Source: Dallia pectoralis
Taxonomy: Eukaryota; Chordata; Actinopteri; Esociformes; Umbridae
Length of the DNA: 64,000 nucleotides
NCBI GenBank assembly: GCA_029465975.1
Contig: CM055745.1
Span: 5,920,204-5,984,203, forward strand
Direction of reading: 5' to 3'
A model generated the notes under the pieces. That model was given only the letters and a program-made list of their open reading frames with translations. It did not search any database and was not told where the DNA came from. The translations under genes were made by a program, and so were the position numbers. Below are positions 1-13,000 of this stretch, piece after piece; the stretch's first letter is position 1, and each line of letters begins with the position of its first letter.

Positions 1-3000
1 AAATTAGACCGCTTTTTTCCATCTGATTAATTACTAATTTAAATATTTTGCGCTTGAGAAAAAAACCCTCAGATCATGGATTTATGGAATTTAGGGAGCT
101 TATTAGAGAATGTAATACACACTGAACACTCAGTGTAGAAAACAAAAACACTGTCACTAAACTTCAAAACCCAGTGCTGTGCCTAGAAAAAGCCCTATGT
201 TCTCCTCAGACTAGTACCAACTAGTGTTTTTATATAAAAAAAGATGTCTATAGGATATTTAATGTCTGTAGGATATTTTTACTCGAGTGTTGAACATGGA
301 AAAACGTGTTTCACTGTATTAACCTTTGCTGGGCAATTCCAGCATAATTCCAGCATTATTTTTATGGGACATTACTTCTTTGATGTCTCTTAAAATGGAG
401 AACCAAAATTAATATATATATATCTATATATATATATGAAATTTCATATGTTTTTCTATATAAGCCTGTGTGTTATTCGGGGGTTACTTTACGCTACAAT
501 TTTGGTTAAGCAATGCTTACGTAAATGCCATAGGAATAATTCAAGAAATGGACATAACATGTTTGTCTGGGGACTGAGAAGTCTATAATTTCTTATTTGT
601 CTTAAGCAAACAAAGTTTTTTTTAAGAAAATGCCGGCTGAAAACAACAATAATTATATGAAAAATCATGATTCTTTTCCGATAATTCACATTTAATGCAT
701 GTGACATTAATGGGGTTTGAAAGTAGGAAATTATGATTTCGGAGATTTCGAAATACTCGTTTTTTTTCAAATACTTACGTATTTGCATTAGGGTTTTCTA
801 ATGATCAACTAACCTTTGAAAAGGATATATCTCGATAAGCAAATATGCCTCTGTTGATATTAGTTTAATAATCAGCAAGTTTTCGCAACTGCTTTCTGCG
901 ATTATTATAAAGCAATTCATATTTAGGAAAGGTGTCCAATAGAATTTTGACTTCTGGGTAGTTCTCACAGTAAAACTGCATGGGAAAATGTTCATGATTT
1001 GAGGTGGGGATGTTATTTAATTCCATTGGTGAAGAATGCAGCCCAAAGATTTAATCTCTTTCCAGTTTTTTCACTTTTGAAATATGATAGGTTATTTGTT
1101 TCATTCCGCCTCAGCCAGCGATGTACAGTTGAGGCGTTGACGTTTAGCGGAAGTCTGTGATCTACAGCAGGCCGTCTAGATCCCTCTGGATCTTTCACAC
1201 CCCCTTTCCCCAAAGTCGCTTCCTCTTTCCTTACCCGCAGACACCCAAATGCCACCCAGTGCACAACTCTCCGATAATGCTTTTGAGCCAGCAAGCTGTT
1301 GGTCCTGGCCAGAACAAAACAAGCGAGCAGAGGGAGTCACATCTGAAACCGGGAGCATTGCGAGACCAGTTGAGGCTTTGGGCCAAGCTTTCATTCAGGA
1401 CACTTCTGAAGCTTGTAGACACCTCCTTTCTATCGCCCCCTATCTCTCCTCCCAGTGGAGGGCCTGTTAATCCCAGTGACAAGCTCAGACTCCTCAGCTG
1501 TTCTTTTGTGCTCGATCGTCCACAAACTCAAACATCCACTGGTTCCAGGTGCTACGTGCTCATCTACTTCCTGGCTGGAAGGGCTAGTGTGAAGCAACAA
1601 CACGGAGAAGTCATTTGAACTGGCCCAACGATATTTCAGAACTGCTTTTACGTTTAAAAATCATGGTTTGAGGCATAGTTTTTTTTTATTGAAACATAAA
1701 TAATAATATAGAATGACGGACGTTTGCTGCTTTTTTGTGGAGACGGAAAGTTCTACTTCACCGAGAGTGCAATGGTGTATGTATAGTAGGAGATGGACCA
1801 GAGCAGGGACTAGCACTGGTGTGTATATATAGATGGATATTAACCATGCATTTGAAGCTACTTGAACATGAAACGACATTCTCCCGAGTGGGTGATCGTA
1901 TCCAGAGTCCAGTTGCAAATGTTAAGTTCTGTTGGTTCTGGTCTGCCTGTCGAGTCTGCCAGGTCTGGTCTGCATGCCGGGTCTGCTTGTTGGGTCTAGT
2001 CTGCCTGCCGGGTCTGCTTGTCGGGTCTGGTCTGCCTGCCGGGTCTGGTCTGCCTGCCGGGTCTGGTCTGGTCTGCCTGCCGGGTCTGCTTGTCGGGTCT
2101 GGTCTGCCTGCCGGGTCTGGTCTGCCTGCCGGGTCTGGTCTGGTCTGCCTGCCGGGTCTGCTTGTCGAGTCTGGTCTGGTCTGCCGGGTCTGGTCTGCCT
2201 GCCGGGTCTGGTCTGCCTGCCGGGTCTATGCAGTCGGGTTTGAGACAGAGATGTGGAGTGGACTGCTGCCCCGGCTCGGATCTCATGAGACTGCAGCTGT
2301 CGGGCAGAGATTGAGCTTTGTAATCCCCACTGCAATGTATCCACTGGGGGGCTGAGGTGTCAAGAATCCCCAGTCATGCTTTTCTGTCGTCTCTCTCCTT
2401 CAGCCTCTGTGATGTGCTATCTTATAGGAAGGCCTTTGGATTAGCAGAGCTGCCTGTTTGTTTTCTGCATGTCAAGGTCCAACACACTAAACCACTTACT
2501 TCTGCGCTGATTTCTTCTGGTCTCCAGACATGTAGATCAACCCTGTTGTATGCGTGTGCACTATATATGCTCATTTTAAAGGCAGTGTATATATTTATAT
2601 ATATTTATGTATATATATTTATATATACATATTTATATCTATTGGTTTGTGGCATTTCTAAATCCCAGGCCTAGTTCTCTGTTCCTTAAGGCAGTGATAC
2701 TGTTTTCATTGTGTTCTTATGTTCCTCTGTAGGTCACACCTCTCCTCTTTCAGTTATGACCTATGAACCTGTGGTTCTGGGAAGAAAAGAAAAACGCTGG
2801 ATGCAGGGAGGGTGAGAGAGAGAGAGGCATGTTGGAGACTAGGCTAGGCTACCCTGTGACATTACATCTACTGCATTTTCTCCCTCTTTTATTGGTCCTC
2901 AAGTACCTGTATAATAGTGGCCGTCTCTTTGTCTGACTTTCTCTGATCTTGGTAAATTTACCTTGCCGTCCTTTTGTAGTCAGGAATGAAGGGTCTTGTT

Positions 3001-3821
3001 CTGTGGATTGTAGACAGGCAGTAAATTGTGGTCAGTTTGGGTTTTTACTCTGTCTGAGGGGTCGACTCGTTCCCTAGCAACAGCATGTAGACTGGCTGGC
3101 TGGCTGGCTGGCTGGGTGGCTGGCTGCCTGGCTCCAACAGGTCAGTACGATATCCATGCCAGCTTTATGACAACACTAAGATGGTCTTGGATTAAAAGGT
3201 TACAAACGTATGGATCTAATTGGTTTGAAGCAAGTGGTTATACCCTGCAAAAAGTTAAAGAACGTGTAAAACAGGGCTAAACATTTTTCCCTTCTTTGGT
3301 GATTCAGCTCTCGCTAATAAGGGCTTTTTTATTGGTTCTGGTACGCTGTATGTCTTATTAATCGCACGTGCTGCATAGCGTTTGAGTGTGTCGCGTTGAA
3401 GGAGGCGGCCCGATGAAACGTGGGTGCTTTTGTGAAGTTAACCAATATTGTCTTGTTGTCTGAGTAAACTGGCATGCTGGTAAACCACAGCGTGGCACCT
3501 CAACCGTCATCAGTCGTCGTCGTTTCTCCCCTCTGCAGGCATTGTGTCAGTCCGCCTGGAATGACAACAGTCCAATAATCTCATCTCACTTACGACCCTG
3601 AGTCACTGTTTCCTTTCTGGGTGGCGCATTACGCAGTCAAGCCTTCAGCTATTGGCTTTCACTCTTCTGTGGAAACGGGGCCAGCTTTATCCCAAATGCG
3701 ACTAACGAACGGCAACTTTCGTGGAGCTCTCCTCTTAGTCATCGTCCGGCGCCTAAACGGGGACAGCCTGTAGGGCCGCGTGGCTCGTTCCCATGTGTTC
3801 ATTCGTATATTTTGTCCTTAG
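1..3821 (+). other. Intron 1 (3' part), no gene recognised
   Basis: This is non-coding sequence upstream of exon 2. I found no signal-peptide exon that could join in phase 1 to exon 2, so the start codon is probably further upstream. Contents: AT-rich sequence with a TA run near 413-437, a GGTCTGCCTGCC minisatellite at 1930-2230, another AT-rich patch near 2585-2640, and a short CTGG run at 3091-3132. The rest (1-1925 and 3140-3810) looks unique and shows nothing I can name. It could instead be partly 5' flank if exon 1 were very small and overlooked. Confidence 0.6.
1930..2230. repeat. Minisatellite, about 18-23 bp unit, intron 1
   Basis: Tandem copies of GGTCTGCCTGCCGGGTCT with variants (TGCTTGTCGGGTCT) run for about 300 bp. 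The open frames across it on both strands come only from the repeat. Confidence 0.9.
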
Positions 3822-4022
3822 GAGCGCCGCTGCTGCTGTTTGCCAACCGGCGGGACGTGAGGCTGGTGGATGCAGAGGTTGCGAGGCCGGAGTCCGCCGT
3901 GGTGGTCAGTGATCTGGAGGATGCGGCGGCGGTGGACTTCCTCTTCTCTGAAGGCCTCATCTTCTGGACCGATGTCAGCGAGGAGGCCATCAAACAGACC
4001 TACTACAATCAGTCCACCAACT
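3822..4022 (+). CDS. lrp5: lrp5 exon 2a: start of beta-propeller 1
   Basis: The acceptor is ...tccttag before 3822 and the donor is gtaagt at 4023. It enters in phase 1, like the human exon 1/2 junction as I recall it, and leaves in phase 1. The peptide begins APLLLFANRRDVRLVDA and continues through EDAAAVDFLFSEGLIFWTDVSEE, which is propeller 1 with its first YWTD-type blade (FWTD). In human LRP5 this and the next block form one exon, so the donor at 4023 marks an additional intron. Confidence 0.93.
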
Positions 4023-7000
4023 GTAAGTTTCACGTCCGGGGTTTGGGACTACACTCGTCTTGTCTTCCGTCTGTTTGGGAAGTTTTTTCTTCCCTTTTGC
4101 GAAGCAACACAACAACTGAGAAATGTCTACCCTAAATCTAGAACATCGCTATAACTGTTATGGACGAGATGAATGTAGACACTGAAATGGCTCCTGGTCT
4201 TGTTTTCAGCCCTGAAGGAGGCCTTGGGGACTGGGCAGACCGTTGTTGTGTCTGGCCTGGACTCCCCAGACGGACTGGCTTGTGATTGGCTGGGCCGTAA
4301 ACTGTACTGGACAGACTCAGAGACCAACCGCATTGAAGTAGCCAACCTGGATGGCACCTCGCGGAAAGTGCTGTTCTGGTTGGACCTGGACCAGCCCCGG
4401 GCCATCGCCCTGAATCCAGCCCACCGGTGAGTCTCTGTCCCCGGCTTGTGTCTCGTCTCTCTCCTCTGGGTGGGATGTGGAGGGTTGGGTCGAGTATGCC
4501 CAGCATCGACCTGTTCCATGTGAATTTGTGGTGGCTATAGGTCAGGGAGTGGGTAAAAACCCTGTGGTCTGTTTCCTGTTGTTGAGTTGTGCAGATCTTC
4601 TCCAGTTGACCCTCCCTTCCACCATATTTTATTCTATGTCAGGGTCTAAGTTTGCGTATCTGTGGTTAGCGTTGTTGGGCACAAAGAATTTCCCTCTAGT
4701 CAGTGGAAAATAGAGGGAACAGGGAAATCTGTTTAGTTGATGGATTTAGTGCAACTCTGTGCTATTTTCGAAAGCGTGTGGTTTTACTAAAAACTTCGGC
4801 GTCCAACCCCAATAGTCAAGCTGTTGAAACTTAAGCAGCATTGGCATACTGTGTCTAGGGTTATTAACAGTTTGCAAATTCTTTGCACTGCGATAACTAA
4901 TCAATAAAAATGGTCAATGGTCGGTAATAAAAATAGTTGGCAACACATTTCATCGTTGTTGGGAAATCCGCGTGACAGAGCCAAAAGACAACATTGAAAG
5001 GTGGAGGAGAGACAGTGGTGCTCTGAGGCCGCGTCATGCGTTTGTTTTCCAATCCAATGTTCAGTAGTGATGTAACGTCTGCCATATTTACACATGTTTA
5101 CACCCTCCTATATTACTAATGTGATGGATCATAACATGAGGGTCATTGAAACTTAGACTCAGTCTACCTAAATTTTTTTTTATACGGATGTTGTCTGTGT
5201 ACTTCAGGCTACGCTTTAGCAGCCTTTCCTAATTCCTCCTGGCTGCAATTCTAGGTGAATTAAAACACGTTTAAACATGCCGTTATTAGTATTTTGCCAT
5301 ACTAGGCTACATTGTTTTCTTTAGCCAGTATTTATCAAAGCAGTTCTAAATAGCACCTTTCAAACTTAAGAGTATGGGAACGTCCCAAAACGAGGATTTA
5401 TTTTAACAAGGGACACCTATTCAATGTCCCAAGGTTTATGTTGCCTCTCCTCTGTCCTCGCTTTGTCCTCGCGAACTCTTAAAAAACCTGCACAGTGACT
5501 GATCTTCCGGCACTTTGTCCAAGCACTGGCTGAATTCTAATGGAGCTAGAGCAGAATGGGAGCACCGGATTGAGAAAATTGTCCCCACCGCAGCCAGAGA
5601 CCAGTCTAACACGTCTGGTCTCTTGAGGGGAAGGAGTGGTTGGACGTGATGCTTGGTCTCCCGTCTGGAATTAGGTTTGTGAAATGTTTCCGTTGGTGCG
5701 GGGGGGGGGATGCTTACTGTCGTATCGCATGCAAGATGAATGAGTAATCTGGCTTCTCAAAACTCCCGTTTCCCGCTGTTCTAATCGTCTTTATTTTCTA
5801 CCCGACCGGACAAAGCAAAGTAAACCAGTCTTCTGGATGTGAACGGTGTACAGTTAGCTTCTGGGCCCCTGACAGGGAGTTCGTAAGTCTCACAGTATAT
5901 CCATTTTTGGGATGTGTTTAGAGTGCAACTGAACCCACTAGGTGCTCAGCCCTCGCCGGCCCCGGAGCCCAGGAATTCACATTATTCCCACCGAGGCTCG
6001 CCTCGGTCGCTCCGGGACCTGGAGCAGTCCTTAGTTCTGCAGAAATACGTTTAAATGTTTTGTGTCTGACCTGACCGCACAATGTATCACAATGGAGCGG
6101 ACACTGCAGAGAACTTAGTGACCTGAGACTGCAGAGAAGATAATGATCTGAGACTGCAGAGACGTTAGTGACCCGAGACTGCAGAGACCTTAGTGACCCG
6201 AGACTGCAGAGACGTTAGTGACCCGAGACTGCAGAGAAGATAGTGATCTGAGACTGCAGAGACGTTAGTGACCCGAGACTGCAGAGACCTTAGTGACCCG
6301 AGACTGCAGAGACGTTAGTGACCCGAGACTGCAGAGACGATAGTGACCCGAGACTGCAGAGACGATACTGACCCGAGACTGCAGAGACGTTAGTGACCCG
6401 AGACTGCATATACGATGGTGACCCGAGACTGCAGAGACGTTAGTGACCCGAGACTGCAGAGACGTTAGTGACCCGAGACTGCCGAGACGATACTGACCCG
6501 AGACTGCAGAGATGATAGTGACCCGAGACTGCAGAGATGATAGTGACCCGAGAATGCAGAGACGATAGTGACTCGAGACTGCAGAGACGTTAGTGACCCG
6601 AGACTGCAGAGATGATAGTGACCCGAGAATGCAGAGACGATAGTGACTCGAGACTGCAGAGAACTTAGTGACCCGAGACTACAGAGACGATAGTGACCTG
6701 AGACTGCAGAGAACTTAGTGACCCGAGTCTGCAGAGACGTTAGTGACCCGAGACTGCAGAGACGATAGTGACTCGAGACTGCAGAGATGTTAGTGACCCG
6801 AGACTGCAGAGACGATAGTGACCCGAGACTGCAGAGAACTTAGTGACCCGAGACTGCAGAGACGATAGTGACTCGAGACTGCAGAGATGTTAGTGACCCG
6901 AGACTGCAGAGACGATAGTGACCCGAGACTGCAGAGAACTTAGTGACCCGAGACTGCAGAGACGATAGTGACCCGCGGCTGAACTCCGAACACGGATCTA

Positions 7001-10000
7001 GCACCTTGCTTTTATATTGTCGTTCGTGTGTCCTCATGGGCTCTGTTTGTTCTGAATAGCCCACGAGTATTGGCCCAGTAAGTCAACCACGTACAGCACT
7101 TTCTCTACATTATTTTATTGGAATAAGTGAGTAATCGCATACCAGGACAACTGAAAAACCAGGAGGCAGCTCCCTCATTGTTTAGAAAGTCTGCGTGTTT
7201 GGGCCTGGTAATTTCCATTTGTAAGTCCATTTAACCCTGTCAACGGACACTACAACCCATCCCATTGTGACACAGAGTTTATTTTCGGGGGGGGGGGCAT
7301 AGGGTCACCCTTTTTTTGCGTGACAGGCCCAAACCTAGAGCGTCTCCGTCTGCACCTCGGGTTCACGGCCCTGGTGGGGTCCACAGGAGAAATGTAGCAT
7401 TCCTCCGTTTGTCTCAATCGAATGCGGTTCACACTCAAGGTACTGCAGGATTTCCGAGACACAGCGTCCAGACCACAGCTTGGAGCTTCGCCAAGGTTTC
7501 CGTCCTCAGAGTGTTGTCGAATTACGTGTGGAGAAGTGAATCTGAGTGATTGTGTGTGTGCGTGTGCGTGTGTGCGTGCGTGTGCGCGTGTGTGCGCGTA
7601 CTTCAATGCAGTAACAGTCAAAAGTTTGGACATCTTCTTATTTAAGAGTAGTGCTGTAGTTTTTCATTCCAGAACATAAATAAAGACACGAAAACCATCC
7701 AATTGCATTGTCTTGTAACCAAAAAAGTGTTAAACAAATTACATTTATATTTCAGATTGTTCAAAATCACCAGCCTTTGCCATTGATTGTAGTACCATGT
7801 CGTCAGTATCATTCAACAATGTGGCGAAAAGTAGAGAATAGAGAAAATCCCACTCAGTAGGTGTGTCTGAACTGGTGACTGGTGCTGTTTATTGAGTAGA
7901 AAGTGTCTCATTGATGAATGTTCTTAGTAGTGCAAATGTTCACAAAAGTTCAAGCTTTTCATTCGGTCAAATTTTTTGTCTTCGTCGTCGGTGTCAGGAA
8001 TTGGTGTGTTCAGGTGCTGGTTACTTATTGGCGCACTTTCCCATTTCTTCTCAGGTACATGTACTGGACAGACTGGGGGGAGGAGCCCCGCATCGAGAGG
8101 GCTGGGATGGACGGCAGTAACAGGAAGGTCATCGTGGACGTGGACATCTATTGGCCGAACGGTCTCACCATTGACCTGGACGAACAGAAACTGTACTGGG
8201 CCGACGCCAAGCTGAGTTTCATACACAGGGCCAACCTGGACGGCTCTTCGCGGTTAGTTTTACACACGTATTCCCTCGCTCGATTTTTATCTCCTTCTCT
8301 GTCATCCTGGCTTTCTCTTTCGCTCTCTCTCTCGCACCCTTTTCCTCTCTCTCTTTTTTCGTTATTTGCTTCATAACACCGTTTGTAGTGCCTGGAAGTC
8401 GTGACCGATTCCAGGGTGAACTCTAGCACCGGGTTCCACTTACGTTACAGTATGGATAGAAAACTCAGTTGTGAGCCGTCCCTGCAGTTTGTCCAAACTC
8501 GACATGACCTCTCCTGTGTACTCGGGCAGACCAATCTCCCTTGGTATTATTGGTCATGATCGGGGCTCTCGGGGGCAAAGGTTGCCGTTGTTTGGGATTG
8601 AAGGAAAAAAAAGAGTTGTTATGTTGTTATGCTTGTTTCTTCAGTGGTTTTTTCAGGGTCTAGGTTTGGAGGCTGCATCATGACCAGTGTGGCAAATGGT
8701 GACGTGGAAGTTGTGAACCATTGTGTTAACTTGACATTTGGGAGTTATAACCTTGAGACAGGATAGGTAGGAACGATTTATTATGGTCGAAGTCTTGAGT
8801 TGAACCTCGATCTCCGGAAATTTGCCCAAATTATAGTGAACAATTGTTGGCGTGAGAGTTAATGCTAGCGTTTTACCCATTCCCCCTGTGTTTCGGTGAA
8901 AGCTTTCGCCCTTTGATGCGCCGCGCATTCTTGAGACGTCTGATTAATGGATCGGTTTGTACTCCGCTTTTTCCGCGGCTTCAAACACACCAGGTTTCCA
9001 TGAACGTCAAATGTCAAATCTCGATGTTGTTATTTTCTTCTCACCGAAACCCTCGTGTTCATCGCACGCTACTAAAGATCTGGGGCCAACCTGCTGTCAC
9101 CTTCCTCACCACTCTGGATCACGGTTCCCCCACCAACCACGTTCCAACGGCTGGTGATTGATGACGGCCTGTATCAGTATTCCTTATGCACGCGCAGCCA
9201 CATGCTACTCTTTGATCTTGGATGTATTTACGCTGTCAGAAGCCTGGACCGTCTGGAGGAGCACTACTGGATGGGGCTGTGCTGCTACGAATTAGCAGTT
9301 AGGTTAGAAGATCACCAATCATGTGGAGTTAGGTCAGAGGATCACCAATCAGGTGGAGTTAGGTCAGAGGATCACCAATCAGGTGGAGTTATGTCAGAGG
9401 ATCACCAATCAGGTGGCGTTATGTCAGAGGATCACCAATCAGGTGGAGTTATGTCAGAGGATCACCAATCAGGTGGAGTTATGTCAGAGGATCACCAATC
9501 AGGTGGAGTTATGTCAGAGGATCACCAATCAGGTGGAGTTATGTCATTGTTGATGACTTCCTTTGATGCCACAATTCATTACAGTTCGTTTGAGTATGGC
9601 TGTATTCCACTTTTCCTCTTGGCGTTTTTTCCATTCCTCTGTCCATATGACGGTGAACCACACCGGTACCTGAGCGTCTTTGCTTTGCAACTTCCCTCTC
9701 TCACAGCGGCAGGTTGTAACGATCACCGTTGGCTACGGATATAACGGCGGTGTTGTGATCTGTGAATCTGTCGACTCCTCAGGGAGACCGTGGTGGAAGG
9801 CACCCTCACCCACCCGTTTGCCCTCACACTGGCGGAGGAGACCCTGTACTGGACGGACTGGCAGACACGCTCCATTCACGCCTGCAACAAGCACACAGGG
9901 GACAAGAGCCGGGAGATACTGAGCGGAATCTACTCCCCCATGGACATCCAGGTCCTGGGACCTGATAGGCAGCCACACAGTAAGCCTCGTTTCGGGGAAC

Positions 10001-13000
10001 ATATCCGGGGAACATATCCGGGGAACATATCCGGGGAACATATCCGGGGAACATATCCGGGGAACATATCCGGGGAACATATCCGGGGAACATATCCGGG
10101 GAACATATCCGGGGAACATATCCGGGGAACATATCCGGGGAACATATCCGGGAAACATATCCGGGGAACATATCCGGGGAACATATCCGGGGAACATATC
10201 CGGAAAACATATCCTGGGAACATATCCGGGGAACACATCCGGGGAACATATCCTGGGAACATATCCGGGGAACATATTTTTATTAGACTGCACACGTCTA
10301 AACAGTGGCGCACAGGAAAACAAGCTCATTGGTTACAATTTGTCCGTCAAGAAGTGTCTGCCATTTCTCGCGGGACAAATGATTGTCGGTGCCACCCAGA
10401 CGCGGGGAGATACACCAGCAGCACACCACCTCTGTTCTGAGAGGGGTTTGTGTGTCTGGAGGTAGTGACAAACAACTGATGCCTGTGGCAGTGTGCAAAC
10501 GTTGCCTGCGGCCGTTCCTTCCTGTGTTTGTTTGGGGATGGTGTGATAAGGACATCCGTCATTACGGTGGATTGCTTCTCTCTGGGACTTGTGGAGTCTG
10601 GGCGGAGGCCACGGAGAAAGATGTGAATGTCAGTAGCGCGGTCTAAGTCTTTAGTAGGACTATGGACATTTATGAGATATGCTATCTAGGCAGTGTGGCT
10701 TATAATGTTTAATAGTCCACTGCTAAGATCTGTTTTTAGGCACGACACACCGTGGAGTCCCTGGACTCAGCGCTTAGCTGCGGGATATTGGCAGTATACC
10801 AGAACCCTCCGCCATATTACAATTCTGATCTGGTTATCAATGTAACCAAATGTATTTTATAAGACCCTTTTTACATCAGCAGTACGTGCTTTTACAGATT
10901 CACAGCCTGAAAGCCCAAAGAGCAAACAGACAGAGTGAATAGAGTTAATGCTCATTGGCTAGGAAATAGTGCAGCGAAAAGTGCTGGGATGTCATGCCTA
11001 TGGTATATGGTCTTATATACCTTGGCTGTCAACCAATCAGCATTCAGGATTTAAAGCAGCACGTTTATGAAAAATAGTGAACACCACCTTAGTATGGAAA
11101 TCCATTTATATGTGGGCATCATGTTTTGACGCATAATTTCTCACCACATATTTTCGACTGCTTCCATCACACTAGTTTGAATCACGAACATGCTGGGCTC
11201 TGGTACCAAGTAATCAGCCGGAGGGTCAATTTGGAAAATGCTGTTTTTTGCCGTGTGTGTATTCTGGCTGTGGCCCTGAAAACAATCTAATGGATTCTGG
11301 GACCAATCAGATAGTTGGGTTGTTTTTGCAACTATAGTTCCTCAGGAAGTTGTTCTAGAAAATGTTTAGACAAATGTTTAGACTAATGTTTAGACAAATG
11401 TTTAGACAAATGTTAGACTAATGTTAGACTAATGTTTAGATTAATGTTTAGACTAATGTTTAGACTAATGTTAGACTAATGTTTAGACTAATGTTTAGAC
11501 AAATGTTTAGACTAATGTTAGACTAATGTTTAGATTAATGTTTAGACTAATGTTTAGACTAATGTTAGACTAATGTTGGACTAATGTTTAGACTAATGTT
11601 TAGACTAATGTTTAGACTAATGTTTAGACTAATGTTTAGACTAATGTTTAGACTAATGTTAGACTAATGTTTAGACTAATGTTGGACTAATGTTGGACTA
11701 ATGTTGGACTAATGTTAGACTAATGTTTAGACTAATGTTTAGACTAATGTTTAGACTAATGTTAGACTAATGTTTAGACTAATGTTAGACTAATGTTTAG
11801 ACTAATGTTGGACTAATGTTGGACTAATGTTGGACTAATGTTGGACTAATGTTAGACTAATGTTTAGACTAATGTTTAGACTAATGTTTAGACTAATGTT
11901 AGAATAATGTTAGACTAATGTTGGACTAATGTTTAGACTAATGTTTAGACTAATGTTAGACTAATGTTAGACTAATGTTAGACTAATGTTTAGACTAATG
12001 TTTAGACTAATGTTTAGACTAATGTTAGACTAATGTTAGACTAATGTTGGACTAATGTTTAGACTAATGTTTAGACTAATGTTAGACTAATGTTAGACTA
12101 ATGTTGGACTAATGTTTAGACTAATGTTTAGACTAATGTTTAGACTAATGTTTAGACTAATGTTTAGACTAATGTTAGACTAATGTTAGACTAATGTTTA
12201 GACTAATGTTTGACTAATGTCCATGGCCTGGTGTTTGGCCTAAGCCTAAAGTTTTACCAGTGTACCGGTAAAGAAACTAAGTTTGGTTTAGTCAGCCAAT
12301 AGGACTGTTCCGAGTGGAGGGGTGGTGTTGTAGTCAGCCAATAGGACTGTTACGAGTGGAGGGGTGGTGTTGTAGTCAGCCAATGGGAAATAGAAGAGTG
12401 GTCTGTTGAGTTTACCAATGCATGCAAATAGGAGGCGTCTGGCAGTGTACTGGGTAAGTCAGTGAACCTGAAAAGACTCAATGTAATCTGGGCTGCCATT
12501 GTTCCTGCAGTCCAAACGCCCTGCAGTGACGCCAATGGAGGCTGTTCCCACCTGTGTCTGCTGTCGCCTGTGCAACCCTTTTACAGCTGTGCCTGCCCTA
12601 CCGGAGTCAAGCTCAAGGAGGATGGGAAGACCTGTCGCCCAGGTAACACACCAGACGTTGGCACTGATTATGGTAGACCTGTCGCCCAGGTAACACACCA
12701 GACACTGATTATGGTAGTCCTGTTGCCCAGGTAACACACCAGACTCTGGAACTGATTACGGTAGACCTGTCGCCCAGGTAACACACCAGACACTGATTAT
12801 GGTAGTCCTGTTGCCCAGGTAACACACCAGACTCTGGAACTGATTACGGTAGACCTGTCGCCCAGGTAACACACCAGACTCTGGAACTGATTACGGTAGA
12901 CCAAGATCGTGTAGAATCTTGTGTTTCCTTTCTCACGAAGGGGACTGTTTCCATCCTTTGTTCAATTGCAATCACATTACTATGTATTATTCTGGGTAAA

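Larger units (their letters stand above)
4427..8054 (+). other. Intron 2b: unique sequence plus minisatellite and Tc1-type MITE
   Basis: 4427-6100 looks unique and shows nothing recognisable apart from a G run at 5699-5709. A 25-bp array fills 6104-6974. 7545-7600 is a GT/GC microsatellite, and 7614-7889 is a short Tc1-type element. The pyrimidine-rich acceptor tract leads into exon 3 at 8055. Confidence 0.85.
9980..12510 (+). other. Intron 4: two arrays and one mobile-element relic
   Basis: 9996-10276 is a 14-bp array close to the donor. 10280-11355 is mainly unique, with a repeat relic at 10985-11060. 11360-12220 is a 12-bp array. 12288-12385 has two imperfect copies of a roughly 48-bp segment (GTAGTCAGCCAATAGGACTG), and the acceptor ttcctgcag follows. 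Confidence 0.85.

Noticed and set aside
1..3821. Exon 1 inside the window
   Set aside because: No methionine plus hydrophobic leucine-rich leader ending in a phase-1 donor was found. Candidate short frames here lack these features.
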